Of a stretch of DNA of 64,000 bases, positions 19,755 to 29,281 are shown one piece after another. A program made the translations under genes and the position numbers. Origin of the DNA: Massilia sp. W12 (GTDB lineage: Bacteria > Pseudomonadota > Gammaproteobacteria > Burkholderiales > Burkholderiaceae_D); contig NZ_CP147776.1 of the NCBI RefSeq assembly GCF_037300705.1, forward strand, positions 4,588,001 to 4,652,000, read 5' to 3'. How positions within the stretch are numbered: position 1 is the stretch's first letter; the number at the start of each line of letters is the position of its first letter. A model generated the notes under the pieces. It was not told where the DNA came from and did not search any database. It worked only from the letters and a program-made list of their open reading frames with translations.

Positions 19755-22223
19755 ATGAGCTTTCCCCTCTCCCATTTCAATCCCGGCCAACAGCGGCGTG
19801 AAGATTTTTTGCTGAGTTTCATCGCGCGCAAGAACGAACTGCAGACTTTTCTGGATGTACTGACACAGCAAGATGAGGCGCAAAGCGCGCCTGCACAATT
19901 AATCATCGCGCCGCGCGGCTTTGGCAAAACTTCTTTGCTGCGCCGCATCGCCATCGCCGTGCAGCAAGATGACAGTCTGCGCCAACGCTATATCGCCCTG
20001 ACTTTCCGCGAAGAGCAGCACAATGTTTTGAGTCTGGATTTATTTTGGCGCAATTGCCTGCAAGCCCTGGCCGAAGCGCGCGAAGATGAAGGCGCCGATG
20101 ATGCAGAAATGCGCGAGCTGGACGCCATGTGGGATCGTTTTCCGCCGCGCCGTCTGAAACGGGAAGAGCAGGATGGCGAACCCGCCTGGCAAGCTTTCCG
20201 CGCCTGGTGCGAAACTCAGCAACGCCGCCCTTTGTTGCTGGTGGATAATCTGGATGCCTTATTAGCCGGCCTGCCTGAGCGCCAGCAATGGCATTTGCGC
20301 AGCCTGTTGCAGCAGGCCGGCGGCCCCTGGCTGCTGGCCGCTGCTTCACGCTACCCGGAAGAATGCCGTGATCCGAAAGCGGCGTTTCATGATTTTTTCC
20401 GCATCACCACCCTGCCGCCCTTAAGCCAGCAGGAAGTCTTGCACTGCTTGAGCGAGCTGGCCAGCCGGCGCGGTGAAAGCGGCAAAGCGGTGCAATACAT
20501 CGTGGACAACGACCCGGGCCGCATCGCCGCCTTAAACACCATGTCCGGCGGCAACCCGCGCACCCTGGGCATTTTGTATTCGGTATTGGAAAACCGCATG
20601 CACGATGATGTGCTGCAACAATTACAAGCCATGCTCGACACCTTCACCGGCTGGTATCAGGCGCGCACCGAAGAGCTGCCCATGCAAACCCGCGCCGTGT
20701 TTGACGCACTGGCCCTGCATTGGAACCCGGCGACTGCCGCCACCTTGTCGGAATTAACCGGCTTGGACACCTCAACCGTCAGCAGTCATTTAAACCGCCT
20801 TGAAAAAACCGGCTATGTGGAAAGCGTGGCGCTTTCCAGCAAAAAAACCGGGCGCAATGGCTATCAAGTCAGCGAGCGTTTTTACAATATCTGGTACTTA
20901 ATGCGGCATGGTTCGCGCAAAGTGAAATTGGAAGTGCAAATGCTGACCCGCTTTTTGCGCACGGTGTTCAGCGAATCTGAATTGCTGGATATGGCACGTA
21001 TGCGCACCAGGCTGGGCGGGCAATCCAGCGCATTGCTGGCGTTTGCTGCGGCGATTCCGGCAGAAAAAATGCGCCAGCAATTAATTGATATGGCGAAGCA
21101 GGGTTTGGGGCCGGAAGATGCGGAATTGGATTGGAAAAATGAGTTGATGGAGATCCGGAAGAATACGCGGCCGCCACGGAGAAATAAAAAAAAGGAGATG
21201 AGGGAATATATTGACGACATGCTAAACTCAATCAATTCAGGCTTACCAGAACAAGCCTATTATACAATAAAAATAATTGAAAGCTCGCTTGATAAAAAGC
21301 TTGCTTCGATATTTTGGTTCAGCATTGGCGCAGCATTAATGCAAAAAAATAATTCGCCCGCCTGCATACATGCTTTTGAACGATGTCTAGCAAATGAATT
21401 CCCCGAACCATCATTAAATTTTCTTCTCCTCCTTGAAAAAGAAAAGGAAAAGTATTCACTCTACGACCTACTGCAACACGCACTTAACACAGCCAAAGGA
21501 GTTTTAAGAAGTAAAAGAAATGAAATCATGAACGGTTTACTTGAGAAAGTAAACAGCATAATCTCCTCACATGAACTTACATGGAATGATTTGCATTTAA
21601 TTTCTGAAATCCACGAAACGATTCTCGCAGATGATGCAAATGACTTTTCCATCCTCGAAAAGAACTTACGTATCGCACTCAAGGCAGGGTTACCTGACAT
21701 CATAAAATCATTGAGGAAATTATCATCAGTAGCAACCGACAAAGATTCAATTAATATTTCAATATCATATAGTTTTGTGTTTGGCGCGATTTTCCCTGAT
21801 GCGTTTGATTTTGATAATTTCCAGCAAGAATTTAGCAGAAATAATTTCACCGAGGAACTGTGGAACGTTCAAAAAAGCCTAAAACTATATCATAGTAGCA
21901 AAGGAAAATCTGAAGAAGCATTCCTACTTTGGGAGCGCCATTTGCGAGACACCCCTTTTGTCATGACATATCCAGCCATCGCAATCATTTACCACCAGGA
22001 AGCTTGGCTGTTGGAGCAACTCGAACAAAACGGCTCTACAGAATTGCAAACCATTGCAATCGCACTGAAGGCTCACATGGAAGGAGAATATGTTTTACTA
22101 CAACTAAACCCCGAACTGCGTGAAGTGTGCAATGAATTACGAAAAGATTTAAAAATTTTGATCGCCCCCTATCACGCCAGGCAGCATTATTTAAAACTGC
22201 AAGCCGAAAATACCGGCCTGTAG
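19755..22223 (+). CDS. STAND/AAA-type ATPase, large partner with AT-rich C-terminal region
   Basis: An 822-residue protein. It has Walker A IIAPRGFGKTSLLRRI (about residue 50), Walker B RPLLLVDNLDALL (about 158), a GGNPRTLGIL motif and a winged helix (LSELTGLDTSTVSSHLNRLEK, then YQVSERFYNIWYLMR) near 330-380. From about residue 476 (base 21180) the coding sequence becomes clearly AT-rich with different codon use. That part is mostly helical, possibly TPR-like, and probably a sensor or partner-binding module. An eight-A tract (21186-21193), AGGAG and an in-frame ATG (21198) stand at the junction. The stop TAG lies inside a repeat element, so the original C-terminus may be altered. Function unknown; a defence role is inference. 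Confidence 0.75.
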   Translation: MSFPLSHFNPGQQRREDFLLSFIARKNELQTFLDVLTQQDEAQSAPAQLIIAPRGFGKTSLLRRIAIAVQQDDSLRQRYIALTFREEQHNVLSLDLFWRNCLQALAEAREDEGADDAEMRELDAMWDRFPPRRLKREEQDGEPAWQAFRAWCETQQRRPLLLVDNLDALLAGLPERQQWHLRSLLQQAGGPWLLAAASRYPEECRDPKAAFHDFFRITTLPPLSQQEVLHCLSELASRRGESGKAVQYIVDNDPGRIAALNTMSGGNPRTLGILYSVLENRMHDDVLQQLQAMLDTFTGWYQARTEELPMQTRAVFDALALHWNPATAATLSELTGLDTSTVSSHLNRLEKTGYVESVALSSKKTGRNGYQVSERFYNIWYLMRHGSRKVKLEVQMLTRFLRTVFSESELLDMARMRTRLGGQSSALLAFAAAIPAEKMRQQLIDMAKQGLGPEDAELDWKNELMEIRKNTRPPRRNKKKEMREYIDDMLNSINSGLPEQAYYTIKIIESSLDKKLASIFWFSIGAALMQKNNSPACIHAFERCLANEFPEPSLNFLLLLEKEKEKYSLYDLLQHALNTAKGVLRSKRNEIMNGLLEKVNSIISSHELTWNDLHLISEIHETILADDANDFSILEKNLRIALKAGLPDIIKSLRKLSSVATDKDSINISISYSFVFGAIFPDAFDFDNFQQEFSRNNFTEELWNVQKSLKLYHSSKGKSEEAFLLWERHLRDTPFVMTYPAIAIIYHQEAWLLEQLEQNGSTELQTIAIALKAHMEGEYVLLQLNPELREVCNELRKDLKILIAPYHARQHYLKLQAENTGL

Positions 22224-22370
22224 GGCGACAATAGCAGCGCTTTGCGCTGCGTATTGCGCAGCACATGCCGATCACCAAAAAATCTGAACGCCCCGCTCCA
22301 TAGGGGGATACTCACGCTTGAACTATCGGCGAAATTTCCGGCGCAATACGCCTGCGGCTCGCGCCCTACA
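22219..22370. mobile_element. MITE-like element with inverted ends
   Basis: The ends are TGTAGGGCG (22219-22227) and its exact complement CGCCCTACA (22362-22370). Inside each end a second matching block, GCGTATTGCGC and GCGCAATACGC, is also inverted. The element is about 152 bp and has no gene. The left end supplies the TAG stop of the large ATPase gene. Confidence 0.6.
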
Positions 22371-22434
22371 TGCTAAAGCGCCAGTAATGCAAGCAGCGTT
22401 TGCCGGCAAACTGCGGCGACCGGCATGCTGGCAT

Positions 22435-22629
22435 TCAATGCTTGCGCAACACCGTAATCGCCGGATGTTCGTCATTCACCCCATACAACTGCAGCAGCCC
22501 CATGGTGGACGCTGCTTGCGACAACATCTGCTGTTGCTGCTGCGACTGCACCGCGTTTTGCATACTCAGGCCAATGGATTGCGCCAACGATTGATAGATA
22601 TTGCCCAGCGCCATGGCCGGCGCGTTATT
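22435..22629 (-). pseudogene. RebB-like R-body protein, N-terminus lost
   Basis: On the minus strand 64 codons read NNAPAMALGNIYQSLAQSIG followed by a glutamine-rich QSQQQQQMLSQAAST segment, as in the RebB/killing-trait family. The usual N-terminus (NPQITDAVTQTN type) is missing: an in-frame TGA stands immediately upstream. RebB proteins polymerise into R-bodies. A short product could start at the internal ATG (22612-22614), but a remnant is more likely given the debris next to it. Confidence 0.6.
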
Positions 22630-22692
22630 TCACGTCCTCCCTGCAAACACTGTTTCAAGCCGGCAACAGCAGCGCGCTTGATGTGGTGCGCC

Positions 22693-23055
22693 ATGCCGCT
22701 GCTGAATTCCGGGCGCCTGCGGCATCAAGTGCAAGCCAATGAAGCGGCGCGCGATGCAGCGCTGGCGCAATATCGCAAAAGCATATTGCAAGCGCTGGCC
22801 GAAGTCGAAAGCGCCTTGCTGCGGATTGCCGAAAATCAGGCGCGCGAAACCAGCCTGCAGAATGCGCTGGCGCATAGCCGGCGCCAATTGCAAGGCCAGA
22901 CCAGCCAATGGCGTCATGGCGAAACAGCGCGCTTTGGCGTGCTGGAGGCGCAGCGCCGCCTGCGCGAGCAAGAAGATGGTCTGGTGCAGGCGCAGACACA
23001 AAGCTGGCTGGGCGTGCTGGCTTTATACAAGGCGCTGGGCGGCGGCTGGGAATAG
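22693..23055 (+). pseudogene. C-terminal remnant of a NodT/TolC-type efflux protein
   Basis: 120 codons match the last quarter of outer-membrane efflux lipoproteins: PLLNSGRLRHQVQANEAARD, then a coiled-coil stretch with LQALAEVESALLRI, a second hairpin with GVLEAQRRLREQEDGLVQAQ, and the typical end LALYKALGGGWE. The signal peptide and the first three quarters are absent. The match begins abruptly about 60 bases from the RebB remnant, suggesting a recombination junction. Confidence 0.7.
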
Positions 23056-23172
23056 AGAACGGCAAACGGGTTGCGGCTGGTTGGGTGCTGCACGCAAACC
23101 GGGACATTCTGCGCCAGGCCTGACAAGGTAACATCTTTAACAATTCTGATACTCAAATCAGTTGAAAATATA

Positions 23173-23201
23173 TTGACTGATATGTAACTCATTTGTATAA
23201 T
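23173..23201 (+). promoter_or_regulatory. Sigma-70 promoter of PEP-CTERM gene
   Basis: TTGACT (23173-23178), 17-base spacer, TATAAT (23196-23201), about 83 bases before the coding start. Confidence 0.8.
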
Positions 23202-23284
23202 ATTGCCCTGCTTCAATAAAAACAGCCAGGTCGCCTGCAAACCTGCGTCAATCATTTCCCCCCACAAAACAGAAAGGAAACACC

Positions 23285-24040
23285 ATGCGTATTTCTACGC
23301 TGTGCGCCGCTATTCTCTCCCTCGCATGCGCCAGTGCGCACGCTGCCCCGATCACTTTTTTCGGTGAAGACATCAACCGCACCGCCAGCGGCCCCGGTAT
23401 GGAAGATGCGCGTCGCATTTTCCATCCGCTGGCGGATGCCGCCCGCAACGGCTTTATGCAAAAGTTGCACAATGTGAAGACGGAAAATTTTGAAAGCTTC
23501 GCCTCCAACACCATGATCAACACCCTGCAGTTTGGCGATACCTCGGCCACACTGTCCAAGCCGCTGCAAGTCAAAAATGTGGTGAACGGCACGTTCAACG
23601 GCACCTATCCGATTTCCGGCAATCAATTCCTGCTGCAAGCGGTCGGCGCCAGCGAACAATTCCGCATCAATTTCTCCGCGCCGCAAGTGGCATTCGGTTT
23701 CTACATGACCGATATCGAAGTGCCGGGTAATTTCTCGCTGCGTTTCCACGGTGTGGATGGCCGCAATGTGGACTACGCCGTGCCGACCCGCGCCAATGCC
23801 GGCGGCGCGAATAACACCGGTTCGGTGGCTTACTTTGGCATGATCGACAAAGACGCGCCGTTTTCCGGCGTGACTTTTGTACGCAATCAAAACCGCAATG
23901 ATGGCTTTGGCTTTGACGATATGACGATTGGCAATCTGAGCCAGGTGTCGAACGTGCCGGAAGCTGAAAGCTGGGCCATGATGGGCCTGGGCCTGCTGGC
24001 CTTGGGCGCCTTTGCGCGCAAACGCAAGCAAGCCGCCTGA
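23285..24040 (+). CDS. PEP-CTERM sorting domain protein
   Basis: A 251-residue exported protein with signal peptide MRISTLCAAILSLACASAHA and a C-terminal PEP-CTERM anchor: VPEAESW, hydrophobic span MMGLGLLALGAFA, basic tail RKRKQAA. The middle (about 70-210) resembles the beta-sandwich domains of many PEP-CTERM proteins (FESFASNTMINTLQFG, VAFGFYMTDIE, DGFGFDDMTIG). AAAGGA precedes the ATG by about 7 bases. It has its own promoter and terminator, so it is a single-gene unit. The substrate or partner is unknown. Confidence 0.88.
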   Translation: MRISTLCAAILSLACASAHAAPITFFGEDINRTASGPGMEDARRIFHPLADAARNGFMQKLHNVKTENFESFASNTMINTLQFGDTSATLSKPLQVKNVVNGTFNGTYPISGNQFLLQAVGASEQFRINFSAPQVAFGFYMTDIEVPGNFSLRFHGVDGRNVDYAVPTRANAGGANNTGSVAYFGMIDKDAPFSGVTFVRNQNRNDGFGFDDMTIGNLSQVSNVPEAESWAMMGLGLLALGAFARKRKQAA

Positions 24041-24061
24041 TTCAGTTCAGCGGGACAATGA

Positions 24062-24097
24062 AAGCCGCCCCAGGCGCCAGCCTGGCGCGGCTTTTTT
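24062..24097 (+). terminator. Rho-independent terminator
   Basis: AAGCCGC (24062-24068) pairs with GCGGCTT (24087-24093), with inner CCAGG/CCTGG, followed by six T. It ends the PEP-CTERM gene. Confidence 0.9.
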
Positions 24098-24213
24098 GCA
24101 CATATGGCTTCCACTCATCCTATGCCGGATGCCGCCACAGCTGACGGTGGATTAAGCACTTTTGCTACGACACATTCTTTGCGTTCCCTTGCCCGGCATC
24201 GTCTGTGCGCGCT

Positions 24214-24245
24214 AAAAAACACAGGCCGGCATTGCGCCGGCCTGT
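24214..24245 (-). terminator. Rho-independent terminator of icmF
   Basis: On the minus strand, CAGGCCGGC and GCCGGCCTG form a stem followed by a T-run (A-run at 24214-24219 on the plus strand). It is about 20 bases past the icmF stop. Confidence 0.9.
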
Positions 24246-24266
24246 TCAAGCGCTTGCGGCGCAAGC

Positions 24267-27200
24267 TTACATATTGCGCCGGTACTGCCCGCCGACTTCA
24301 AACAATGCGCTGGTGATCTGTCCCAAAGAACATACCCGCACCGCCTCCATCAGACAGGCGAACACGTTTTCATTGGCAATCGCAGCGCGCTGCAGATTGG
24401 CCAGCGCGTGCGCCGCGCTTTCTTTGTTGCGGCTGTGGAACTCGTCCAGGCGTGTGAGCTGGCTTTGTTTCTCATCCTCGGTCGAGCGCGCCAATTCAAT
24501 CGTGGCCGGGGTTGCGTCCCCTTTCGGATTGCGGAAGGTGTTCACGCCGATGATGGGCAGCGAGCCGTCATGCTTCAAGTGCTCGTAATACATCGACTCT
24601 TCCTGGATCTTGCCGCGCTGGTAGCCGGTTTCCATTGCGCCCAGCACGCCGCCACGCTCGGCGATGCGCTCAAACTCTTGCAACACCGCCTCTTCCACCA
24701 GATCGGTCAACTCTTCCAAAATGAAGGAGCCCTGATTCGGGTTTTCATTTTTGGCCAGGCCCCATTCGCGGTTGATGATGAGCTGAATCGCCAGCGCGCG
24801 CCGCACCGATTCATCGGTCGGCGTGGTGATCGCTTCGTCATACGCATTGGTGTGCAGGGAATTGCAATTGTCGTAAATCGCAATCAGCGCCTGCAAGGTG
24901 GTGCGGATGTCGTTGAAGTCGATTTCCTGCGCATGCAAGGAGCGGCCCGAGGTCTGAATATGGTATTTCAGCTTTTGGCTGCGCTCATTCGCGCCGTATT
25001 TATCGCGCATCGCCACCGCCCAGATGCGGCGCGCGACGCGTCCCAGCACGGTGTATTCCGGGTCCATGCCATTCGAGAAGAAGAAGGACAGATTCGGCGC
25101 AAAGTCGTCGATATGCATGCCGCGCGCCAAATACGCTTCGACAAAGGTGAAGCCGTTTGACAGGGTGAAAGCGAGTTGCGAAATCGGATTCGCGCCGGCT
25201 TCCGCGATGTGGTAGCCGGAAATCGAAACGGAATAGAAATTGCGCACTTTGTGATGCACAAAATATTCCTGAATATCGCCCATCACCTTCAAGCTGAATT
25301 CGGTTGAGAAGATGCAGGTATTCTGTCCCTGATCTTCTTTCAGAATATCGGCCTGCACTGTGCCGCGCACGTTTTCCAGCACCCATTCGCGAATTTTGGC
25401 GGCTTCGTCGGCAGTCGGCTCGCGCTTATTGTCAGCGCGGAATTTATCCATCTGCTGATCAATCGCGGTGTTCATGAACATCGCCAGAATGGTCGGGGCC
25501 GGGCCATTGATGGTCATCGAGACCGAGGTGCTGGGGCTGCACAGATTGAAGCCGGAATACAGCACTTTCATATCGTCCAGCGTGGCGATGGACACGCCGG
25601 AATTGCCGACCTTGCCGTAAATATCGGGACGGATCGCCGGGTCAGCGCCGTATAAGGTGACAGAATCGAAAGCGGTCGAAAGGCGTTTCGCATCCAGCCC
25701 TTCCGAGACCAGCTTGAAGCGGCGATTGGTGCGGAACGCGTCGCCCTCGCCGGCGAACATCCGGGTCGGGTCTTCGCCTTCGCGTTTGAAGGCGAACACG
25801 CCGGCGGTGTAGGGGAAGGAGCCGGGCACGTTTTCCAGCATCAGATAACGCAGGATTTCGCCATGGTCTTCAAAACGCGGCAGCGCCACTTTGCGCACCT
25901 TGTTGCCGGACAGGGTTTTGTAAGTCAGATTGGTGCGGATTTCCTTGTCGCGGATTTTGACCACATATTCGTCGCCGGCGTAGGCGGCTTGCATATCGGG
26001 CCACATCGCAATCAATTGGCGCGCCTGCGCATCCAGATGAGATTCACGCTCTTCAATCAGCGCGTCCAGGGCCGTCACATTGTCGGCCTTGCGCGCGGCC
26101 AGCAGCATGCGCTTGGCTTCTTGCAATTGCTGACGTTCACGCGCCAGTTTGACTTGCTTGTTGACTTGTTTGTGATAGCCGCGCACGGTGTCGGCGATTT
26201 CCGCCAGATAGCGGCTGCGCGCCGGCGGCACAATCACATGCTTGGCGCTGGAGTGGCGCGTATCGACCGCGCCCAGGCGGCCCGCTTCGACTTTCAAGCC
26301 CAGCGCGGCCAGCTTGGGCAGCATGCCGTGATACAGCGCGGTGACGCCATCGTCATTGAAGCGCGAAGCCTGGGTGCCGTACACCGGCATATCGTCCGGG
26401 CGCTGGCTGAATAATTCGCGGTTGCGCTGATATTGCTTGGCCACGTCGCGCAGGGCGTCGAGCGCGCCCTTGCGGTCAAATTTATTGATGGCGACAAAAT
26501 CGGCGAAGTCCAGCATGTCGATTTTTTCGAGCTGGGAGGCGGCGCCGAATTCCGGCGTCATCACATACATCGACACATCCACCAGCGGCACAATCGCGGC
26601 ATCGCCCTGGCCAATGCCCGAGGTTTCCACAATCACCAGATCAAAACCGGCCACTTTGCAGGCGGCGATCACATCCGGCAGCGCTTGTGAAATTTCCGAA
26701 CCGGCTTCGCGTGTGGCGAGCGAGCGCATAAAAACACTGCTCTTGCCCTGCCAGGGGCCAATCGCATTCATGCGGATGCGGTCGCCCAGCAAGGCGCCGC
26801 CGGATTTGCGGCGCGAAGGGTCAATTGAAATCAGGGCGATATTCAGGCGGTCGCCTTGATCTAAGCGCAGGCGGCGGATCAATTCATCCGTGAGTGAAGA
26901 TTTACCGGCGCCGCCGGTGCCGGTGATGCCCAGTACCGGCGCGCTGCAATTTTCCGCTGCTTTATGCAAGGCGGTTTTCAGCGCCGGCGCGGCGTCGCCA
27001 TTTTCCAGGCGGGTGATAAGTTGCGCCAGGGCGCGATGTTTGGCCGGCACATCCGCGCCGTTCAACACATCCAAGGCTTGCGGCGCGTATTCGCACAAAT
27101 CGATGTCGCAGGCGGCGATCATGGACAAAATCATGCCTTGCAAACCCATGCGCTGACCGTCTTCCGGGCTGAAAATGCGCGTCACGCCATATTCGTGCAA

Positions 27201-27554
27201 ATCGGCGATTTCCGCCGGCACAATCACCCCGCCGCCGCCGCCAAACACTTTGATATGCGCGCCATTGCGCTGGCGCAGCAGATCAATCATGTATTTAAAG
27301 TATTCGACATGCCCGCCCTGATAGCTGGAAACGGCGATGCCCTGCACATCCTCCTGCAATGCGGCGGTGACCACTTCATCCACCGAGCGGTTATGCCCCA
27401 GGTGAATCACTTCGGCGCCATTGGCTTGCAAAATGCGGCGCATGATATTGATCGAGGCGTCATGGCCATCGAACAGCGAGGCTGCGGTGACAAAGCGCAC
27501 CTTGTGCTTGGGTTTGTATTCGGTCAATTGATTGGCGATGGAAAGGTCGGTCAT
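24267..27554 (-). CDS. icmF: Fused isobutyryl-CoA mutase IcmF
   Basis: A 1095-residue B12-dependent acyl-CoA mutase interconverting isobutyryl- and n-butyryl-CoA (some members also use isovaleryl/pivalyl-CoA). Domain order matches IcmF: a cobalamin-binding domain with [11 protein letters not shown] (residues about 1-140), a MeaB-like G-protein chaperone with Walker [11 protein letters not shown] (about 215) and NKFD, and the mutase catalytic subunit (about 540-1095) with [11 protein letters not shown] and [13 protein letters not shown]. The length is that of known IcmF proteins. AGGAACT precedes the ATG at 27552-27554. It is a single gene with its own terminator. It probably serves branched-chain amino acid or fatty acid breakdown. 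Confidence 0.95.
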   Translation of the reverse strand: MTDLSIANQLTEYKPKHKVRFVTAASLFDGHDASINIMRRILQANGAEVIHLGHNRSVDEVVTAALQEDVQGIAVSSYQGGHVEYFKYMIDLLRQRNGAHIKVFGGGGGVIVPAEIADLHEYGVTRIFSPEDGQRMGLQGMILSMIAACDIDLCEYAPQALDVLNGADVPAKHRALAQLITRLENGDAAPALKTALHKAAENCSAPVLGITGTGGAGKSSLTDELIRRLRLDQGDRLNIALISIDPSRRKSGGALLGDRIRMNAIGPWQGKSSVFMRSLATREAGSEISQALPDVIAACKVAGFDLVIVETSGIGQGDAAIVPLVDVSMYVMTPEFGAASQLEKIDMLDFADFVAINKFDRKGALDALRDVAKQYQRNRELFSQRPDDMPVYGTQASRFNDDGVTALYHGMLPKLAALGLKVEAGRLGAVDTRHSSAKHVIVPPARSRYLAEIADTVRGYHKQVNKQVKLARERQQLQEAKRMLLAARKADNVTALDALIEERESHLDAQARQLIAMWPDMQAAYAGDEYVVKIRDKEIRTNLTYKTLSGNKVRKVALPRFEDHGEILRYLMLENVPGSFPYTAGVFAFKREGEDPTRMFAGEGDAFRTNRRFKLVSEGLDAKRLSTAFDSVTLYGADPAIRPDIYGKVGNSGVSIATLDDMKVLYSGFNLCSPSTSVSMTINGPAPTILAMFMNTAIDQQMDKFRADNKREPTADEAAKIREWVLENVRGTVQADILKEDQGQNTCIFSTEFSLKVMGDIQEYFVHHKVRNFYSVSISGYHIAEAGANPISQLAFTLSNGFTFVEAYLARGMHIDDFAPNLSFFFSNGMDPEYTVLGRVARRIWAVAMRDKYGANERSQKLKYHIQTSGRSLHAQEIDFNDIRTTLQALIAIYDNCNSLHTNAYDEAITTPTDESVRRALAIQLIINREWGLAKNENPNQGSFILEELTDLVEEAVLQEFERIAERGGVLGAMETGYQRGKIQEESMYYEHLKHDGSLPIIGVNTFRNPKGDATPATIELARSTEDEKQSQLTRLDEFHSRNKESAAHALANLQRAAIANENVFACLMEAVRVCSLGQITSALFEVGGQYRRNM

Positions 27555-27621
27555 GATAGTTCCTGCACGACAGGTCGTCGGGTTGCCGCCACGTATTGCG
27601 GCGGAATGGGCTTACGGTATC

Positions 27622-27642
27622 TTACGTTAACGTAAACGTCAA
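27622..27642 (-). promoter_or_regulatory. icmF promoter with LiuR-like operator
   Basis: TTACGTTAACGTAA (27622-27635) is a perfect palindrome next to TTGACG (minus strand, 27642-27637), a likely -35 box. No strong -10 lies at 17 bases. An operator between promoter boxes is typical of MerR-family regulators, and the sequence resembles published LiuR sites for branched-chain catabolism. The regulator is not in the window. Confidence 0.55.
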
Positions 27643-28394
27643 GAATCAGGCAGAATCCTGAGCATACAACTGCGACCGGGCAGGTAAAACAGGCGTGACA
27701 GCGCATCAATGCGCAGTCGAAAACGGGTAAGCATAGTGTTCTCCACGATGTGCACACAGCATGAGCGTCGGGTATGACGCATCCCTGCCAAGAGTTGTAG
27801 CCGAGGCGGCAGCCAATGTACAGATTTTTTTCAGGATATGAAAGCCGCCAGTGTAAGCGCAAGGCGGGCTGACGGGGAAATAGGGAATACGGATGCAGGC
27901 ATCAGTTTTGCTTATACCCTGTGCAGCGCAGCAGGGCATACGGGGAGGCAAGACAGAGAGTGCGGCAGGATTGACTCTGGAAAACTTGCGCCCCGGGTAG
28001 CGCAAGCAGCGCAGCTGCTGACCGTCGTCAGGCTGACGGCAAAGGCATGGCCTTTGCTTTCCTTTCACATCCACAGGGTATATGGATTCGCTCTGAGATT
28101 TCCATGCCCCGGTATGGCATGTTCCTGCACAGGCTGGCAGTCGCGGTTGGCGGCTTGTCAGTTCGTTGCTTGAACTTGCTGACAGGGATCAGTGTAGGGC
28201 GAATACAAGCAGGCGGGAAATACGGAATGCGGATGGTGGTATAAGGCTTACTTATGCCCTGCTTGATACTCCCCGGTTTATCCAGCCGCACCCGCGCCTG
28301 CCTTGCGCGTTGCGCCGGCTGATGCAGTTTGATGCGCCTGAGGCATTTGTCCTGCTACAATCAAAATCTTGTTTTCATGTTATCTGAGCCTGCC
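27643..28394. other. 752-bp gap with degenerate direct repeat
   Basis: No convincing gene. Two related blocks, 27867-27921 and 28211-28261, share the order CGGGGAAATA/GCGGGAAATA, GGAATACGGATGC/GGAATGCGGATGG and CTTATACCCTG/CTTATGCCCTG. Their flanks suggest a decayed repeat or duplicated remnant. Confidence 0.45.
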
Positions 28395-29258
28395 ATGAAA
28401 TCCTCTCTGTTCTGCCTGTTGCTGTGTGTCAGTCCGCTCTGCATGGCGCAGCCCAAAAATCCGCCGCCGATCACCGAAGCGGCGCACCGCACGCGTTACG
28501 AATACCGCCCGCAATTGCAATTCCCAGAAGGCAGCATGGCTTGGGTGCTGGTGGCGGATGCAAATTTGCGCGCGCTGCCGGACGCCAAAAGTCCGAGCGT
28601 GGCGAAATTGCCGATCGGCGCGGAAGTGCGCCTTTTGCCCAGCGACAGCACGCCGGACGAGCACACCCACAACGGCGTGCGCGCGCCCTGGCGCAAGGTG
28701 AAGATTCTGCAACCCAAACCGGCTGCCGGGCCGGACAGCGGCTGGCTGTGGGCCGGCGTGCTCACCCAAACCCGCATCAAAAGCGCGAGCGACGACGGCA
28801 CGTATTTCTATCTGGGCTTAGCCGGACGCGAAAAAAGCGGCAAGGGCCGCCTGCTGGCGCAGATCCGCGCCGCCAACGCCGGCCATGAGCTGGGCCGCAT
28901 GGCGTTTGAGATTGAGGCCGAAAGCGATTTGCCGGTAGCGCTGCAAAGCCACGGCAGCCAGGGACTGGTGCAGGTGAATGATGTGCTGACAGCCGATTAT
29001 GCGCCGCAAGCCTGCGGCGTGACCGGCGGTGAAGCGCTGCTGTTTTGGAGCGGCACACAATTTATCCACGGCGGCTTTGCCTCGCACTTTTCCGACCCGC
29101 CGGTATTCAGCCATGAGCAATGGATTCTGCCAGGCGACGCCGGCGGCCACAAAGGCGCGGTCTTGTGGCGCAAGCAGGTGCAGGAAGATGAGCAAAAGGA
29201 CTTGAAACAGGAAAGCGCGCTGTGGGTATGGGGCGGGAATGGTTTGCTGAAACGTTGA
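28395..29258 (+). CDS. Secreted protein with SH3b-like domain
   Basis: A 287-residue protein with a signal peptide (MKSSLFCLLLCVSPLCMAQ). Residues about 45-120 look like a bacterial SH3 domain (WVLVADANLRALPDAKSPSV, then LPIGAEVRLL and GWLWAGVL). The rest, including two spaced cysteines, is not recognised. The ATG at 28395 is chosen because the signal peptide begins there; the ribosome site is weak. It probably acts in the periplasm or at the cell wall. It stands alone between the repeat-bearing gap and a convergent glycosyltransferase gene. Confidence 0.7.
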   Translation: MKSSLFCLLLCVSPLCMAQPKNPPPITEAAHRTRYEYRPQLQFPEGSMAWVLVADANLRALPDAKSPSVAKLPIGAEVRLLPSDSTPDEHTHNGVRAPWRKVKILQPKPAAGPDSGWLWAGVLTQTRIKSASDDGTYFYLGLAGREKSGKGRLLAQIRAANAGHELGRMAFEIEAESDLPVALQSHGSQGLVQVNDVLTADYAPQACGVTGGEALLFWSGTQFIHGGFASHFSDPPVFSHEQWILPGDAGGHKGAVLWRKQVQEDEQKDLKQESALWVWGGNGLLKR

Positions 29259-29281
29259 AGGCAAACACCCGCCGCCATGCT

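Noticed and set aside
27706-28291. Two minus-strand frames sharing an IRIPYFP segment
   Set aside because: The similarity comes from the duplicated 50-bp block, not from a conserved protein; both have odd composition.
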